From contig CAJUFC010000118.1 of NCBI GenBank assembly GCA_910585565.1, positions 1-25,286 of the forward strand: 25,286 nucleotides of DNA, read 5' to 3'. The position numbers and the translations under genes are program-made. This DNA is from an uncultured Eggerthellaceae bacterium (GTDB lineage Bacteria; Actinomycetota; Coriobacteriia; Coriobacteriales; Eggerthellaceae). The number at the start of each line of letters is the position of its first letter. Position 1 is the first letter of the stretch. Below the pieces are notes generated by a model. The model saw only the letters and a list, made by a program, of their open reading frames with translations. It ran no database searches and was not told where the DNA came from. Shown piece by piece: positions 16,401-23,855 of this stretch.

Positions 16401-18055
16401 TGGCCATTCCGGCGGGGCATGAGGGGAACGGCTATGCCGCCATGCCGTGGGCGAGCGTTTCGGCAGGCCAGCCGGACGTGACCTACTACCTGCGCGAGGT
16501 GAGCGCCCCGGGCAACATCGAGGTCAACGACGCGATCATCCCCGTGAAGGCCGGCCGCTACTCCATCTACGCCGATGCCGGCACGGCCGGGGATGGCGTC
16601 ACCGTGATGGCTGGCGTGGGCAAGCTGACGCAGACCATGGTGAAGTACACGCAGGGTGACGTGGATATCACGCTACGCGACGTGGTGGCTTATGCGCAGA
16701 GCAAGCCATCGGAGGATGCGTCTGTCGGCCAAGAGGGCTGGAGCGACATCTACCTCCAGGACACCGACGGCGTGGTGACCCCCGAAAGCGAGCCCGAGGA
16801 GGCGGCGCTCAGAGCGCTGTCTGGCGAGGACAGCACCGCGGTGCGCCGCTCGATGAACCTGCGCTATGGCACCAACGCCATGATCGACTACGGCCTCACC
16901 GACGATGACGGCGGCCAGTACATCTACCCCTACTTCGTGTCCGACGAAGGCTACGTGCGGGCGCGGGTCGAGCAGCGCAAGCCCGAGCGCATCAACGGCG
17001 AGCCGCGTGCGTTGAGCGCCGTGGATGCTGAGGACGGCGCGGATGGTGCGGATGCCGGGGATGGCACGGGTGCTGTGGGCGGCACGGGTGGTGCGGGCGG
17101 CACGACGCGCGTGCTGGACGCCAACTACGAGGACCTGGGCAACACGAACATAACCGGGCTGTTTAGTCTCATCAACACCGTGGTGGTGATGAACTACAAC
17201 CCCGATGCTGCGCCCGAGGGCGACGTTTCCATCACCAAGGAGGTCGCGGGCGACGACCTCAGCGCGGAGACCTATACGCGCGGATATGACTTCAAGTTCG
17301 AGTTCTTCGACGCCGAGGGCGAGCCGCTTGAGGAGAGCGAGCAGCTGCATTTCTACGGCGACCGCATGGGCTCGCTGCCGAGCGGCGCCACCATGCCGCT
17401 GTCGCATGATGACGGCATCGTCGTGCAGGGGCTGCCTGCGGGCGCCACCTATCAGGTGACCGAGGTGGACGCCGACAAGTATGGGCTGCACGTGCTGCCC
17501 GAGGGCGGCGCGCAGGAGGGCGAGATCGTCAAGAGCAGCATCAGGACGGGTCACTACGTCAACGACAACATCGCGCCTGCCCACTTCTTGAACACATCGG
17601 CGCTGCCGGTGGAGCCAGAGCCGCCGGTCGAGCCCGAAGAGCCCGAAGAGCCGGGCGAGCCTGATGGGCCGGATGGGCCGGACGACCCCGATGAGCCGTT
17701 CGGGCCAGAGGACCCGGAAGACCCCAAGGACCCGGACAACCCGCTTGACCCCGTTAGCCCCATCGACCCGGTCGAGCCCGACGATCCGAATCAGCCAGGA
17801 CGCCCGAATGTGCCGAGCGACTCGGTCGAGCCGCCAGCTGGTCCGGTGCTCCCAAGCCGAGACCCCCTGCCTCAGCCGACCAGGACGCTGTTGCGCACGA
17901 CGCGCACCCTGGGTGGCCTGCAGATCACGGGCGACCAGGCGGGAGGAGCCGCGCTGCTGCTGGGCATCGCCAGCGCCTGCATGGGCGTCTACCTCCTGCG
18001 GGCTTCCCGTCGCGCACGGGCCCAGGAAGGCGCCAGCGACGTCGACCTATCCTAA
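13439..18055 (+). CDS. Giant fibro-slime / SpaA-type surface adhesin with proline-rich stalk
   Basis: This is an exported, membrane-anchored surface protein of 1538 residues. The ATG at 13439 (or 13445) is chosen because RBS AGGGGAAGG precedes it and a signal peptide follows (basic start, hydrophobic core, APAEA cleavage near residue 33). Residues about 350-525 are a fibro-slime domain (GDDDIWVFVDDVLVLDMGG; ending near TIKVFYLERGNYDSSL). SpaA/Cna_B-type domains follow at about 530-680 (KVDQNGNPLGGAEFELYE ... LRETKAPAGY, the likely isopeptide Lys and Glu) and about 917-1080. Between them lies a 230-residue region I do not recognise. A third Cna_B-like/DUF7601 domain is at about 1260-1385 (ITKEVAGDD ... 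YQVTEVD). A Pro/Glu/Asp-rich stalk (about 1390-1495), a membrane helix (about 1501-1524) and a basic tail end the protein. The usual LPxTG is missing; LPQPT occurs in the stalk about 20 residues too early. A terminator follows. Confidence 0.93.
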   Translation: MLMKASRISRLAGAALCALLVAMPLVPTAPAEAEITSATLSSHIVTDTLSEPAGTTVNLFNYTTGKAGANGSDTLGTTGPATPRQNYETWLSGDNNINKGRLLTFGDGMRHLGYWNQGLTATYGELAGERPGMQGIVERDLVDGYPVVRGSASAGRADGVFGGYDANAADYSTAQRTTGSGSEMVYFNAGPRYYNALFGKGTVGNAFFDPVLGWNVDRAVQAQAAALVGDDGTLNGGSYPFDRFSQWPADGLGSQPAFDGEEGGVDWAQGYALTEGQRSLSYLFDPDQPNQGKTTYEDVRGLFQIDDDGYYYYNMRENFAEYDEASNRFVLYDAPAGVRTDGEDSIGNFFPFNSAEEMFELDEEGDLKSTVHANNSDGVKVDHHLGMTIETDFRQPAGGRVGQRDMTFEFVGDDDIWVFVDDVLVLDMGGVHSEIYGTINFATGAISVGTAYNSNGDIFDEDGNYITAPRVTSTLREQYAQAGMAGKLQWNGDTFASSTSHTIKVFYLERGNYDSSLAVRFNLQSALYQQLAKVDQNGNPLGGAEFELYEVDPASIPAGTTKENAMDVTLGEVRAGQYLTSLVTDDAGHAKFVGTHVSSYTGEPEPFNFADRYSPGSDGAPPEGLLYLLRETKAPAGYKVVPQDLLLSFNPDTTMLCVNNRWETGSHASFNSYVYGNPASLYYGAIGEDGGLVTKISEDSHVPAQNQKDGIVLAVPMMLNTTGGESRWYPLYGDNLTGFNAVTYETGDHETECGQACEMALRAALAQMAYHADSSHRANGWFLTWSDKTHRLEGILETLPGQADRYLNVNPNGDMRMFYAIVEPKALAAVLGVSEGDVHSMTSEEAYNALGEVAKQAMGNTSGASVTPEQLAQLDPIIEQIDPFSESYTERGFSAVDASELVRNFRSVIYVPNEVRSLRVMKIDQNGDPLNGVEFSIYGSEADAQSYTNALATGRTATISSATIGGGNAGENENNRETEGVLVFEPRLAIPAGHEGNGYAAMPWASVSAGQPDVTYYLREVSAPGNIEVNDAIIPVKAGRYSIYADAGTAGDGVTVMAGVGKLTQTMVKYTQGDVDITLRDVVAYAQSKPSEDASVGQEGWSDIYLQDTDGVVTPESEPEEAALRALSGEDSTAVRRSMNLRYGTNAMIDYGLTDDDGGQYIYPYFVSDEGYVRARVEQRKPERINGEPRALSAVDAEDGADGADAGDGTGAVGGTGGAGGTTRVLDANYEDLGNTNITGLFSLINTVVVMNYNPDAAPEGDVSITKEVAGDDLSAETYTRGYDFKFEFFDAEGEPLEESEQLHFYGDRMGSLPSGATMPLSHDDGIVVQGLPAGATYQVTEVDADKYGLHVLPEGGAQEGEIVKSSIRTGHYVNDNIAPAHFLNTSALPVEPEPPVEPEEPEEPGEPDGPDGPDDPDEPFGPEDPEDPKDPDNPLDPVSPIDPVEPDDPNQPGRPNVPSDSVEPPAGPVLPSRDPLPQPTRTLLRTTRTLGGLQITGDQAGGAALLLGIASACMGVYLLRASRRARAQEGASDVDLS

Positions 18056-18063
18056 TCGCCAAC

Positions 18064-18097
18064 GAGGGCGACACCGCGCGTGCCGCCCTTTCTTTTT
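18064..18097 (+). terminator. Intrinsic terminator after the large adhesin gene
   Basis: A short stem (GAGGGCG 18064-18070 with CGCCCTT 18084-18090, one G-T pair) is followed by TCTTTTT. Confidence 0.8.
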
Positions 18098-18129
18098 GCG
18101 CGTACCCTGTGTGTGGAATGTGTAGAACG

Positions 18130-18158
18130 TTGTGGTCTGGAAAGGTTTCGAGTATCAT
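18130..18158 (+). promoter_or_regulatory. Candidate promoter of the structured small RNA
   Basis: TTGTGG (18130-18135), a 17-base spacer and TATCAT (18153-18158) form a good sigma-A-type pair. The expected start is 7-8 bases further on, which falls exactly on the first base of the 13-bp inverted repeat at 18166. Confidence 0.7.
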
Positions 18159-18165
18159 GCGGCCT

Positions 18166-18328
18166 AGCCAATACAAGTAAATACGAACCAAGACAAGGGA
18201 AAACGTTCGGCAACGAGCGGTTTCTCCCTGTTCCACCGGTCCCTTGCGGGTTCGTGTTGTAACTTGTATTGGCTTGAGAGACTGCTTTGATGCATTGGGC
18301 GTCTCTCACAGAGAGGCGCCCTTTTTAA
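18166..18328 (+). ncRNA. Candidate structured small RNA, about 163 nt, family unknown
   Basis: No ORF is supported here, but a promoter, a folded body and a terminator line up. The 5' end (18166-18178) pairs perfectly with 18262-18274 (13 bp). Inside, ACGAACC 18183-18189 pairs with GGTTCGT 18249-18255. An apical hairpin (18196-18209 with 18214-18229, two single-base bulges, GCAA tetraloop) follows. This leaves a 6-base bulge on the 5' side and a 19-base single-stranded stretch (18230-18248) on the 3' side. A terminator ends it at 18297-18326. Closed ends with an internal asymmetric bubble recall 6S RNA, but the body is only 109 nt and I see no sequence signature, so I do not name it. It lies between two surface-protein genes on the same strand. 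Confidence 0.7.
18297..18326 (+). terminator. Intrinsic terminator of the small RNA, with a competing hairpin
   Basis: GGGCGTCTCT (18297-18306) pairs with AGAGGCGCCC (18312-18321) through one G-T pair, extended by C18307-G18311, and is followed by TTTTT. The left arm can instead pair elsewhere: TGAGAGAC at 18275-18282 is the exact complement of GTCTCTCA at 18301-18308, giving a mutually exclusive fold. Confidence 0.9.
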
Positions 18329-18730
18329 TGCCAAGACGCCTCCCTGAACGCCAAGCACACGATGCGGATGCGGCGCATCAGCCGCCCGCAGAGGGGAAAC
18401 GGGAGGGTCAATTATGCGCACTGATACGCATGGTTTGATTTTATCTATTGAAATTTTATTCATTAGAATTGCGACGCGATTTTGCGGCCCTGTCCGCGGC
18501 TATCTGACTGTCCAAAACGCGGCGGTCTTCATATAGAGCAAGAGCGGCGCCCGTCGGGAAACGGACGCCGCTCGAGACGATGCGCCAGCCTCTACCGAGC
18601 CTGCCAGCAACAGAGAGGCGACGCACACAGCTTCGGCCCGTCCTGGCGGACGGCCTCTGCGGGAACCATTCTACCTTCCCCGCGGCCACTCCGCCAGTCG
18701 CGCGGCCGCATCTGAGGGAAGGAACGAAGA
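18329..18730 (+). promoter_or_regulatory. Promoter region and long structured leader of the tail-fibre-like gene
   Basis: No gene is supported in these 400 bases. An AT-rich island at 18430-18470 contains TTATCT (18441-18446), 17 bases, TAGAAT (18464-18469), a plausible weak promoter. The remaining 260 bases are GC-rich and fold locally: GAGCGGCG 18542-18549 with CGCCGCTC 18566-18573 plus an inner CCGT/ACGG, a GCCTCT/AGAGGC stem near 18590-18620, and GGCCCGTCC 18635-18643 with GGACGGCC 18648-18655. The RBS GGGAAGGAACGA precedes the ATG at 18731. Confidence 0.5.
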
Positions 18731-21700
18731 ATGGACAGAAAAGACATTGGCTCTGGTGTCATCGGAGCCATCTTATCGGCGCTGCTGGTGGTGACGCTGT
18801 TGCCTGCCATGGGCATCCAGTTCGCCTTTGCGGACCAGCCTGCGCCCGACGCTGAGGCGTCGAGCGATGCGGCCACGTCGGCGACCGCGAAGGCGCGGCC
18901 TGAGGTGACCGGCGGCACACTGGCGCTGACGGCATCTGCCGCTGAGGCTGCTGCAGCTGGCGAGGCTGCGACGAGCGCTGCTGCTGTGGCGACGTCAGCT
19001 GGTGCGGCTGATGCCGATGCCGAGGTGCCGGTCGCGCACGAGCGCGAGGACGGCATGCTGGTTGCAGATGGCCTCGTCTATACCGTCACCGATGGCGGCT
19101 TGGCGCTTGTCGGCTTTGACGCGGCCAGCGCCGCTGCGCAGGACGTGGCGCCTGAGGATGCGGCTGCCGAAGGCGAGGGTGCCGCAGCCGAAGGCGCGGC
19201 CGCCCCTGATGCGGCTGCCGAGGGCGACGGCGCCGAGGCTGCTTCTGATGCTGCCGACCGGGTGGCTGCAGTCGGCCCCAAGCTGGTAGTGCCGGCGCGC
19301 GTCGTGGTCGACGGCAAAGAGGTGCCTGTTGTTGCCGTCGATATAGCTGACGGACAGGCGGCTGATGCGGTGACGGTGCTTGCGCTGCCGCAGGACATCA
19401 AAGATATCAAGGTTGAACGCCTTGCATCGGCGTTTCCATACCTCGCCTCCGTCGAGGTTGCCAGTGCGGCATCCTCGTCGCTGCCGGTAGCGGCCGGGGC
19501 GGCTTCTATACGGGCAGCCTACTCGTCTTCGGGCGGCATGCTGTTCCGCTCAACGACCGTCGAGGCGCAGGCGGTGGGCTCGCATCGCGCCGACCTTGCG
19601 TCAGCGACGGGCGACGAGGCTGACGTCACCACCGAGACCGTCGAGTGCAAGGAGCTCGTGTGGGCGCCGCCAGCCCTGGTGGCTGCTCGCATTCCTGTCG
19701 AGTGCCGGTCGATTGCCGAAGGCGCGTTTGCTGACGTGCGCGACCTGCAGACGGTCGTGTGCTTCAGCACGATGGAGCGCATCGCCGAAAGCGCGTTTAC
19801 GGCAGCGCAGAAGGCCAATACCAAGATTGTCATTCCAGGCGAGAGCGCGGCCATTGCAGACGAAGGCGCCCAGCGCGTGAGCGCTAGCATGGCCCTCATG
19901 CAAGATGCTGGCCAAGGGGAACGCCGCCGCACGTGGCACGATGCGGGCTTCCCTGCGGAGAACATCGTCATGGGCAAGCCCTACGGCGCGCTCACCGAGA
20001 CGCTGGCTGTTGCCCCTGAGGGCTCCGTCGAGCGCACCGAGGCGCAGCTCGTGTCGTACCCGGGTATGCATGCCAAGGCCACCGACGTGAAGCATCCCGA
20101 CGAAAACGGCAAGATCGACATGGCCGACAATGGCCTCGCCTTTACCGTCAACTCCGACATGACCGCCAGCGTCTTCTGGAAAGGCGACCCCACGGCCACG
20201 CCGGCCCACATCGACATCCCGGCATCCGTCGTCATCGACGACGTCACCTACCCGGTGACCGAGATCGCCCCCAATGCCTTCAAAGGAGCCGTCTTCCTCA
20301 CCAGCATCACCATCCCCGAAGGCGTGGTAACTATCAACTCCTCCGCCTTCGCCGACTGCGTCAACCTTGCCGAGCCGACTCTCCCGACCTCCATCCGCCA
20401 AGTTGCCCCGTCGGCTTTGGGAGAGACCTCTTCGGCTGACATTACTCAAGCTCCTGAAGCCTCTAATCCCACTACGCTTTCTGCAGTGGATGCCTCTGCT
20501 GATGTTTCGGTAGAAGGAGCGGACATGAGCTTCTCGAATAGTATGAGTCCGTTCGCAACTTCTGGCACTGACGCGACAAAATGCTTTGTTAAACTTTATG
20601 GCTATGGCAGCCTCGACAGATCGAAGATTAACACTAGTGGCAGCCTAAGCTTGACCAGTTGCACCTCTTCATCAGCATATTTCTCATATGATGGGAGCGG
20701 ACCCGTATACTGGGAGGGATATGCCGACAGCGGGCTTCTCTATATAAGTGTCCACAGAAGCGTCGGGACAAACTACGTTGGACGTGCTGTAATCCAGGTT
20801 TCTAGCGGCGGGTTTTTCGCGTCGGTGGACCTTGAGCAAATAAGTTCCACGTACGTCGGTTTTCATGCAACTGCATTCAACCTTGGGGCGATTAGCAGTG
20901 CGACAATTCTCACTACTTCGTCTTTTGCGGGCTCCGGTACGGCATCCACTGTTGCCCGGTCCGATCATAATCACGACAGTACCTATGCCAAAAAAACTGA
21001 CTTATCAAGCTATGTGACCACGACGGCGCTCAACAGCAAGGGCTATATAACCAAAACTACGGCGGATAACACTTATGCCACGCCTGATTTCGTGGTTGGC
21101 CGTTTGGGTTGGTCTGGTACGGACACAGTTGCTGATCGGCTCAGCTCCAAAGCTGAGATGAACCTACTGTCAAAATCGGGTGAGACGGGGTTCACGTCGT
21201 CTTCTACCGTGCGCGGCACGACTGATGCGCTTTCGTCGCGCATCACGACGCTCGAGGGCAAGCCGCATCTCGCGATTGGCACCACATCCACGACGGCGGC
21301 TGCTGGCAACCATACGCATTCGCAGTACCTCACCACCACGTCGGCAGACAGCACCTACGCAAAGAAGACCGACTTGTCGAGCTATGTGACAACGACGGCG
21401 CTCAACAACAAAGGCTACATAACTTCTGAGTATGTTGCTAGCAGGCTCGGATGGTCTGACCCCGATACCGTTCAGGACAAGTTGGACGGCAAGGCGAACT
21501 CGTCCCATACGCATTCCAACTACCTGACGAACACGACGGCTGCTAGCACGTACGCGACCAAAACGGACGTGAGCGCGTTGCAGACGACGGTGGGCAACTC
21601 TACCAGCGGACTGGTGAAGAAGGTGGCCGACCTTGAGGCGAAACCGCATCTGACGATCGGCACCACTTCTACCACGGCGGCTGCTGGCAATCATACGCAC

Positions 21701-23842
21701 TCGCAATATGCGACCACGGCGTCGCTTTCCAACTACGTGACGAAGACGACGGCAGACAGCACGTATGCCAAGAAGACAGACGTGCCAGACCTGGATGGCT
21801 ATGTCACGAAGGACGCGGCGGATGCGGCGTACCAGCCGAAGGGCAGCTATGCCGCTTCGAGCCACACGCACTCGCAGTACGCCACGACGACGGCGCTGAA
21901 CGCGAAGGCCAACTCGAACTTGTTGAGCAAGTCCGGCGAGACGGCGTTCACGTCAACAAGCACCGTGCGCGGCACGACGGACGCGCTCGCCTCGCGCATC
22001 ACGACGCTCGAAGGCAAGACGCATTTGACGCTGGGCACCACGTCCACGACGGCAGCGGCCGGCAACCATACGCATTCGCAGTACCTGACGAACACGACGG
22101 CGGCGAGCACCTACGCCACCAAGTCGAGCCTGTCGAGCTATGTGACGACGACGGCGCTCAACAGCAAGGGCTACATCACGCAGACGGATGCGGACAGTCG
22201 CTATCTGCTGAAAGACGATGTGCCCAGTACCGAGGGCTATATCACCAAGACCGAGGCGGACGCGGCGTACCAGCCAAAGGGCAGCTATGCCAGCTCGAGC
22301 CATACGCACGACTCGCGCTATTACACCGAAAGCGAGATGGATTCCAAGCTGCTGGCAAAGGCGAACGCCAACCTGCTGAGCAAGTCGGGCGAGACGGCGT
22401 TCTCGTCGACGAGCACGGTACGCGGCACGACCGATGCGCTTTCGTCGCGCATCACCACCCTCGAGGGCAAGACGCACCTGACGCTAGGCACCACTTCCAC
22501 GACGGCGGCGGCCGGCAACCACACGCATTCGCAGTACGCCACCACCGCGTCGCTTTCCAACTACGTGACGAACGCGACTGCCTCTAGCACGTATGCCACG
22601 AAGTCGAGCCTGTCGAGCTATGTGACGAAGACGACGGCCGACAGCGCCTACGCCAAGAAGACCGACCTGCCTGACCTGTCGAGCTATGTCACCACGACGG
22701 CGCTCAACAGCAAGGGCTATATCACCAAGACGGATGCGGATGCGACGTACGCCAAGAAGTCGGACATTCCTACGGGCGGCGAGGCGCCTGACCTCAGTGG
22801 CTATGCCACCCAGGAGTGGGTCGAGGGCAAAGGCTACCTCACGACCACCGACGGCGACAAGCGCTACCTGCTGAAAGGCGACGTGCCTAGCACCGAGGGC
22901 TACCTCACCAAGGACGAGGCGGACACGGCATACCAGCCCAAGGGCGACTATGCGGCCAAGGATCACGAGCACACGCAGTATGCCAAGACCGAGGCGCTTT
23001 CCAATTATGTGACGAACAAGACGGCGTCAGACACCTACCTTTCCAAGACCGACGCTGCCAAGACCTACGCCACGGTGGCGAGCCTGTCGGGCTACGTGAC
23101 CACCGCGGCCCTGAGCGGCAAGCTGGGCGACATCGGCGAGACGACGGTGGCGGCCCTGCTGGCAGGCAAGGTGGACAAGAGCGATTTCGGCACGATTCGC
23201 TACGTGGGACTGGATGCGGGCGACCAGAACGCCTACCCCACCAGCTATCGCAAGGGCAGCGTGCCTGCGGTGCACGCGCCTGTGCGCACGGGCTACGTGT
23301 TCACGGGCTGGACGTGGAAGCGCGGCGAGGCGACGGGCACGGGCGAGCTGACGCAGGCCTTTGCCGAGGCCGGCGACGTGGAGCTGACCGCCAGCTGGGA
23401 GGCGGCGCCCGAGACGCCGGGTGGCACCGACGCCGCTGCGGGCAAGCACTTCTTCTCGGGTGGTGCGCCCCTCACGGCAGGGGATGCCGCAGAGTACCAG
23501 GAGCATGTCGTCAAGGTGCGCCTGTCCAGCACGCCCAAGGCGGTCTCGCGCGTGGAGTTTGCGCCGAACGACAAGACGGGCCTGCTGAAGGACGCCTCGG
23601 GCGTGCGCTTCTTCGTCGCATCCACGCAGGATGCGCTGGCCTCGGGCACCGAGGTGGGCTGGGGCGCGTCGACCCAGGCAGGCTGGTCGTGCCAGCTGGC
23701 GCAGCTGGATGACAACAGCTACGGCCTGTACGTCGGCATTCGTGTCCCCACGAGCGCGATTGATGCGAGCAAGGTGACGACGTCGTACGTCGACGGCAGC
23801 TATGTGGCCTCGCTCGTCAAGATGAACTACACGTTCGCCTAG
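18731..23842 (+). CDS. Secreted protein with BspA-type LRRs and a long phage tail-fibre-type HxH repeat region
   Basis: This is an exported protein of 1703 residues. A signal peptide (about 1-35, ending FAFA) is followed by an Ala/Asp/Glu-rich linker to about 195. Two short BspA/LRR_5-like stretches lie near 313-375 and 499-560 (EIAPNAFKGAVFLTSITIPEG, then SAFADCVNL). Residues about 570-740 are Ser/Thr/Gly-rich and encoded by clearly lower-GC DNA. Residues about 740-1475 consist of repeats seen in prophage tail fibres: STYAKKTDLSSYVTTTAL, YITKTDADATY, AAYQPKGSYA, and nine H-x-H motifs (first at H746, last at H1412), such as NHTHSQY. In phage T4 gp37, HxH motifs bind iron and stabilise a trimeric fibre. 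One InlB/Flg_new-like unit (about 1488-1558) and a C-terminal domain of about 135 residues of unknown type end it. No phage genes lie nearby and there is no wall-anchor motif. I infer a trimeric fibrous adhesin. Confidence 0.9.
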   Translation: MDRKDIGSGVIGAILSALLVVTLLPAMGIQFAFADQPAPDAEASSDAATSATAKARPEVTGGTLALTASAAEAAAAGEAATSAAAVATSAGAADADAEVPVAHEREDGMLVADGLVYTVTDGGLALVGFDAASAAAQDVAPEDAAAEGEGAAAEGAAAPDAAAEGDGAEAASDAADRVAAVGPKLVVPARVVVDGKEVPVVAVDIADGQAADAVTVLALPQDIKDIKVERLASAFPYLASVEVASAASSSLPVAAGAASIRAAYSSSGGMLFRSTTVEAQAVGSHRADLASATGDEADVTTETVECKELVWAPPALVAARIPVECRSIAEGAFADVRDLQTVVCFSTMERIAESAFTAAQKANTKIVIPGESAAIADEGAQRVSASMALMQDAGQGERRRTWHDAGFPAENIVMGKPYGALTETLAVAPEGSVERTEAQLVSYPGMHAKATDVKHPDENGKIDMADNGLAFTVNSDMTASVFWKGDPTATPAHIDIPASVVIDDVTYPVTEIAPNAFKGAVFLTSITIPEGVVTINSSAFADCVNLAEPTLPTSIRQVAPSALGETSSADITQAPEASNPTTLSAVDASADVSVEGADMSFSNSMSPFATSGTDATKCFVKLYGYGSLDRSKINTSGSLSLTSCTSSSAYFSYDGSGPVYWEGYADSGLLYISVHRSVGTNYVGRAVIQVSSGGFFASVDLEQISSTYVGFHATAFNLGAISSATILTTSSFAGSGTASTVARSDHNHDSTYAKKTDLSSYVTTTALNSKGYITKTTADNTYATPDFVVGRLGWSGTDTVADRLSSKAEMNLLSKSGETGFTSSSTVRGTTDALSSRITTLEGKPHLAIGTTSTTAAAGNHTHSQYLTTTSADSTYAKKTDLSSYVTTTALNNKGYITSEYVASRLGWSDPDTVQDKLDGKANSSHTHSNYLTNTTAASTYATKTDVSALQTTVGNSTSGLVKKVADLEAKPHLTIGTTSTTAAAGNHTHSQYATTASLSNYVTKTTADSTYAKKTDVPDLDGYVTKDAADAAYQPKGSYAASSHTHSQYATTTALNAKANSNLLSKSGETAFTSTSTVRGTTDALASRITTLEGKTHLTLGTTSTTAAAGNHTHSQYLTNTTAASTYATKSSLSSYVTTTALNSKGYITQTDADSRYLLKDDVPSTEGYITKTEADAAYQPKGSYASSSHTHDSRYYTESEMDSKLLAKANANLLSKSGETAFSSTSTVRGTTDALSSRITTLEGKTHLTLGTTSTTAAAGNHTHSQYATTASLSNYVTNATASSTYATKSSLSSYVTKTTADSAYAKKTDLPDLSSYVTTTALNSKGYITKTDADATYAKKSDIPTGGEAPDLSGYATQEWVEGKGYLTTTDGDKRYLLKGDVPSTEGYLTKDEADTAYQPKGDYAAKDHEHTQYAKTEALSNYVTNKTASDTYLSKTDAAKTYATVASLSGYVTTAALSGKLGDIGETTVAALLAGKVDKSDFGTIRYVGLDAGDQNAYPTSYRKGSVPAVHAPVRTGYVFTGWTWKRGEATGTGELTQAFAEAGDVELTASWEAAPETPGGTDAAAGKHFFSGGAPLTAGDAAEYQEHVVKVRLSSTPKAVSRVEFAPNDKTGLLKDASGVRFFVASTQDALASGTEVGWGASTQAGWSCQLAQLDDNSYGLYVGIRVPTSAIDASKVTTSYVDGSYVASLVKMNYTFA
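21161..21328 (+). repeat. 168-bp tail-fibre repeat, copy 1
   Basis: This encodes NLLSKSGETGF through the HTHSQY motif. It recurs in frame at 21917 and 22370 with the same length. This copy is the least GC-rich of the three and the most diverged at third codon positions. Confidence 0.9.
21917..22084 (+). repeat. 168-bp tail-fibre repeat, copy 2
   Basis: Same length and phase as the copies at 21161 and 22370. The protein differs from copy 3 at few positions (T/S changes within FTSTSTVRGTTDALASR). A partial related block ending in the same AAAGNHTHSQY motif lies near 21634-21709. Confidence 0.9.
22370..22537 (+). repeat. 168-bp tail-fibre repeat, copy 3
   Basis: Third in-frame copy, encoding NLLSKSGETAF through HTHSQY. 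Near-identical tandem segments like these could recombine and change fibre length. Confidence 0.9.
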
Positions 23843-23855
23843 GGGCGTGGTGGCG

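Noticed and set aside
13229..16420. Very long open frame on the minus strand opposite the large adhesin
   Set aside because: It is a shadow of a GC-rich gene: the product is His/Arg/Val/Ala-rich with no domain, while the + strand frame has a signal peptide and clear domains.
17860..17885. LPQPT as a sortase sorting signal
   Set aside because: The fourth and fifth residues do not fit TG/TS-type signals and the site is about 25 residues before the membrane helix, further than in normal sorting signals.
18166..18328. Naming the RNA as 6S or SRP RNA
   Set aside because: The body is shorter than known 6S RNAs and no sequence signature is visible; the SRP RNA GGAAG-type tetraloop motif is absent.
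20958..23155. Prophage remnant
   Set aside because: No tail, capsid, terminase, integrase or lysis gene lies nearby and the frame is fused to a signal peptide and host-type surface domains; only the repeat type is phage-like.
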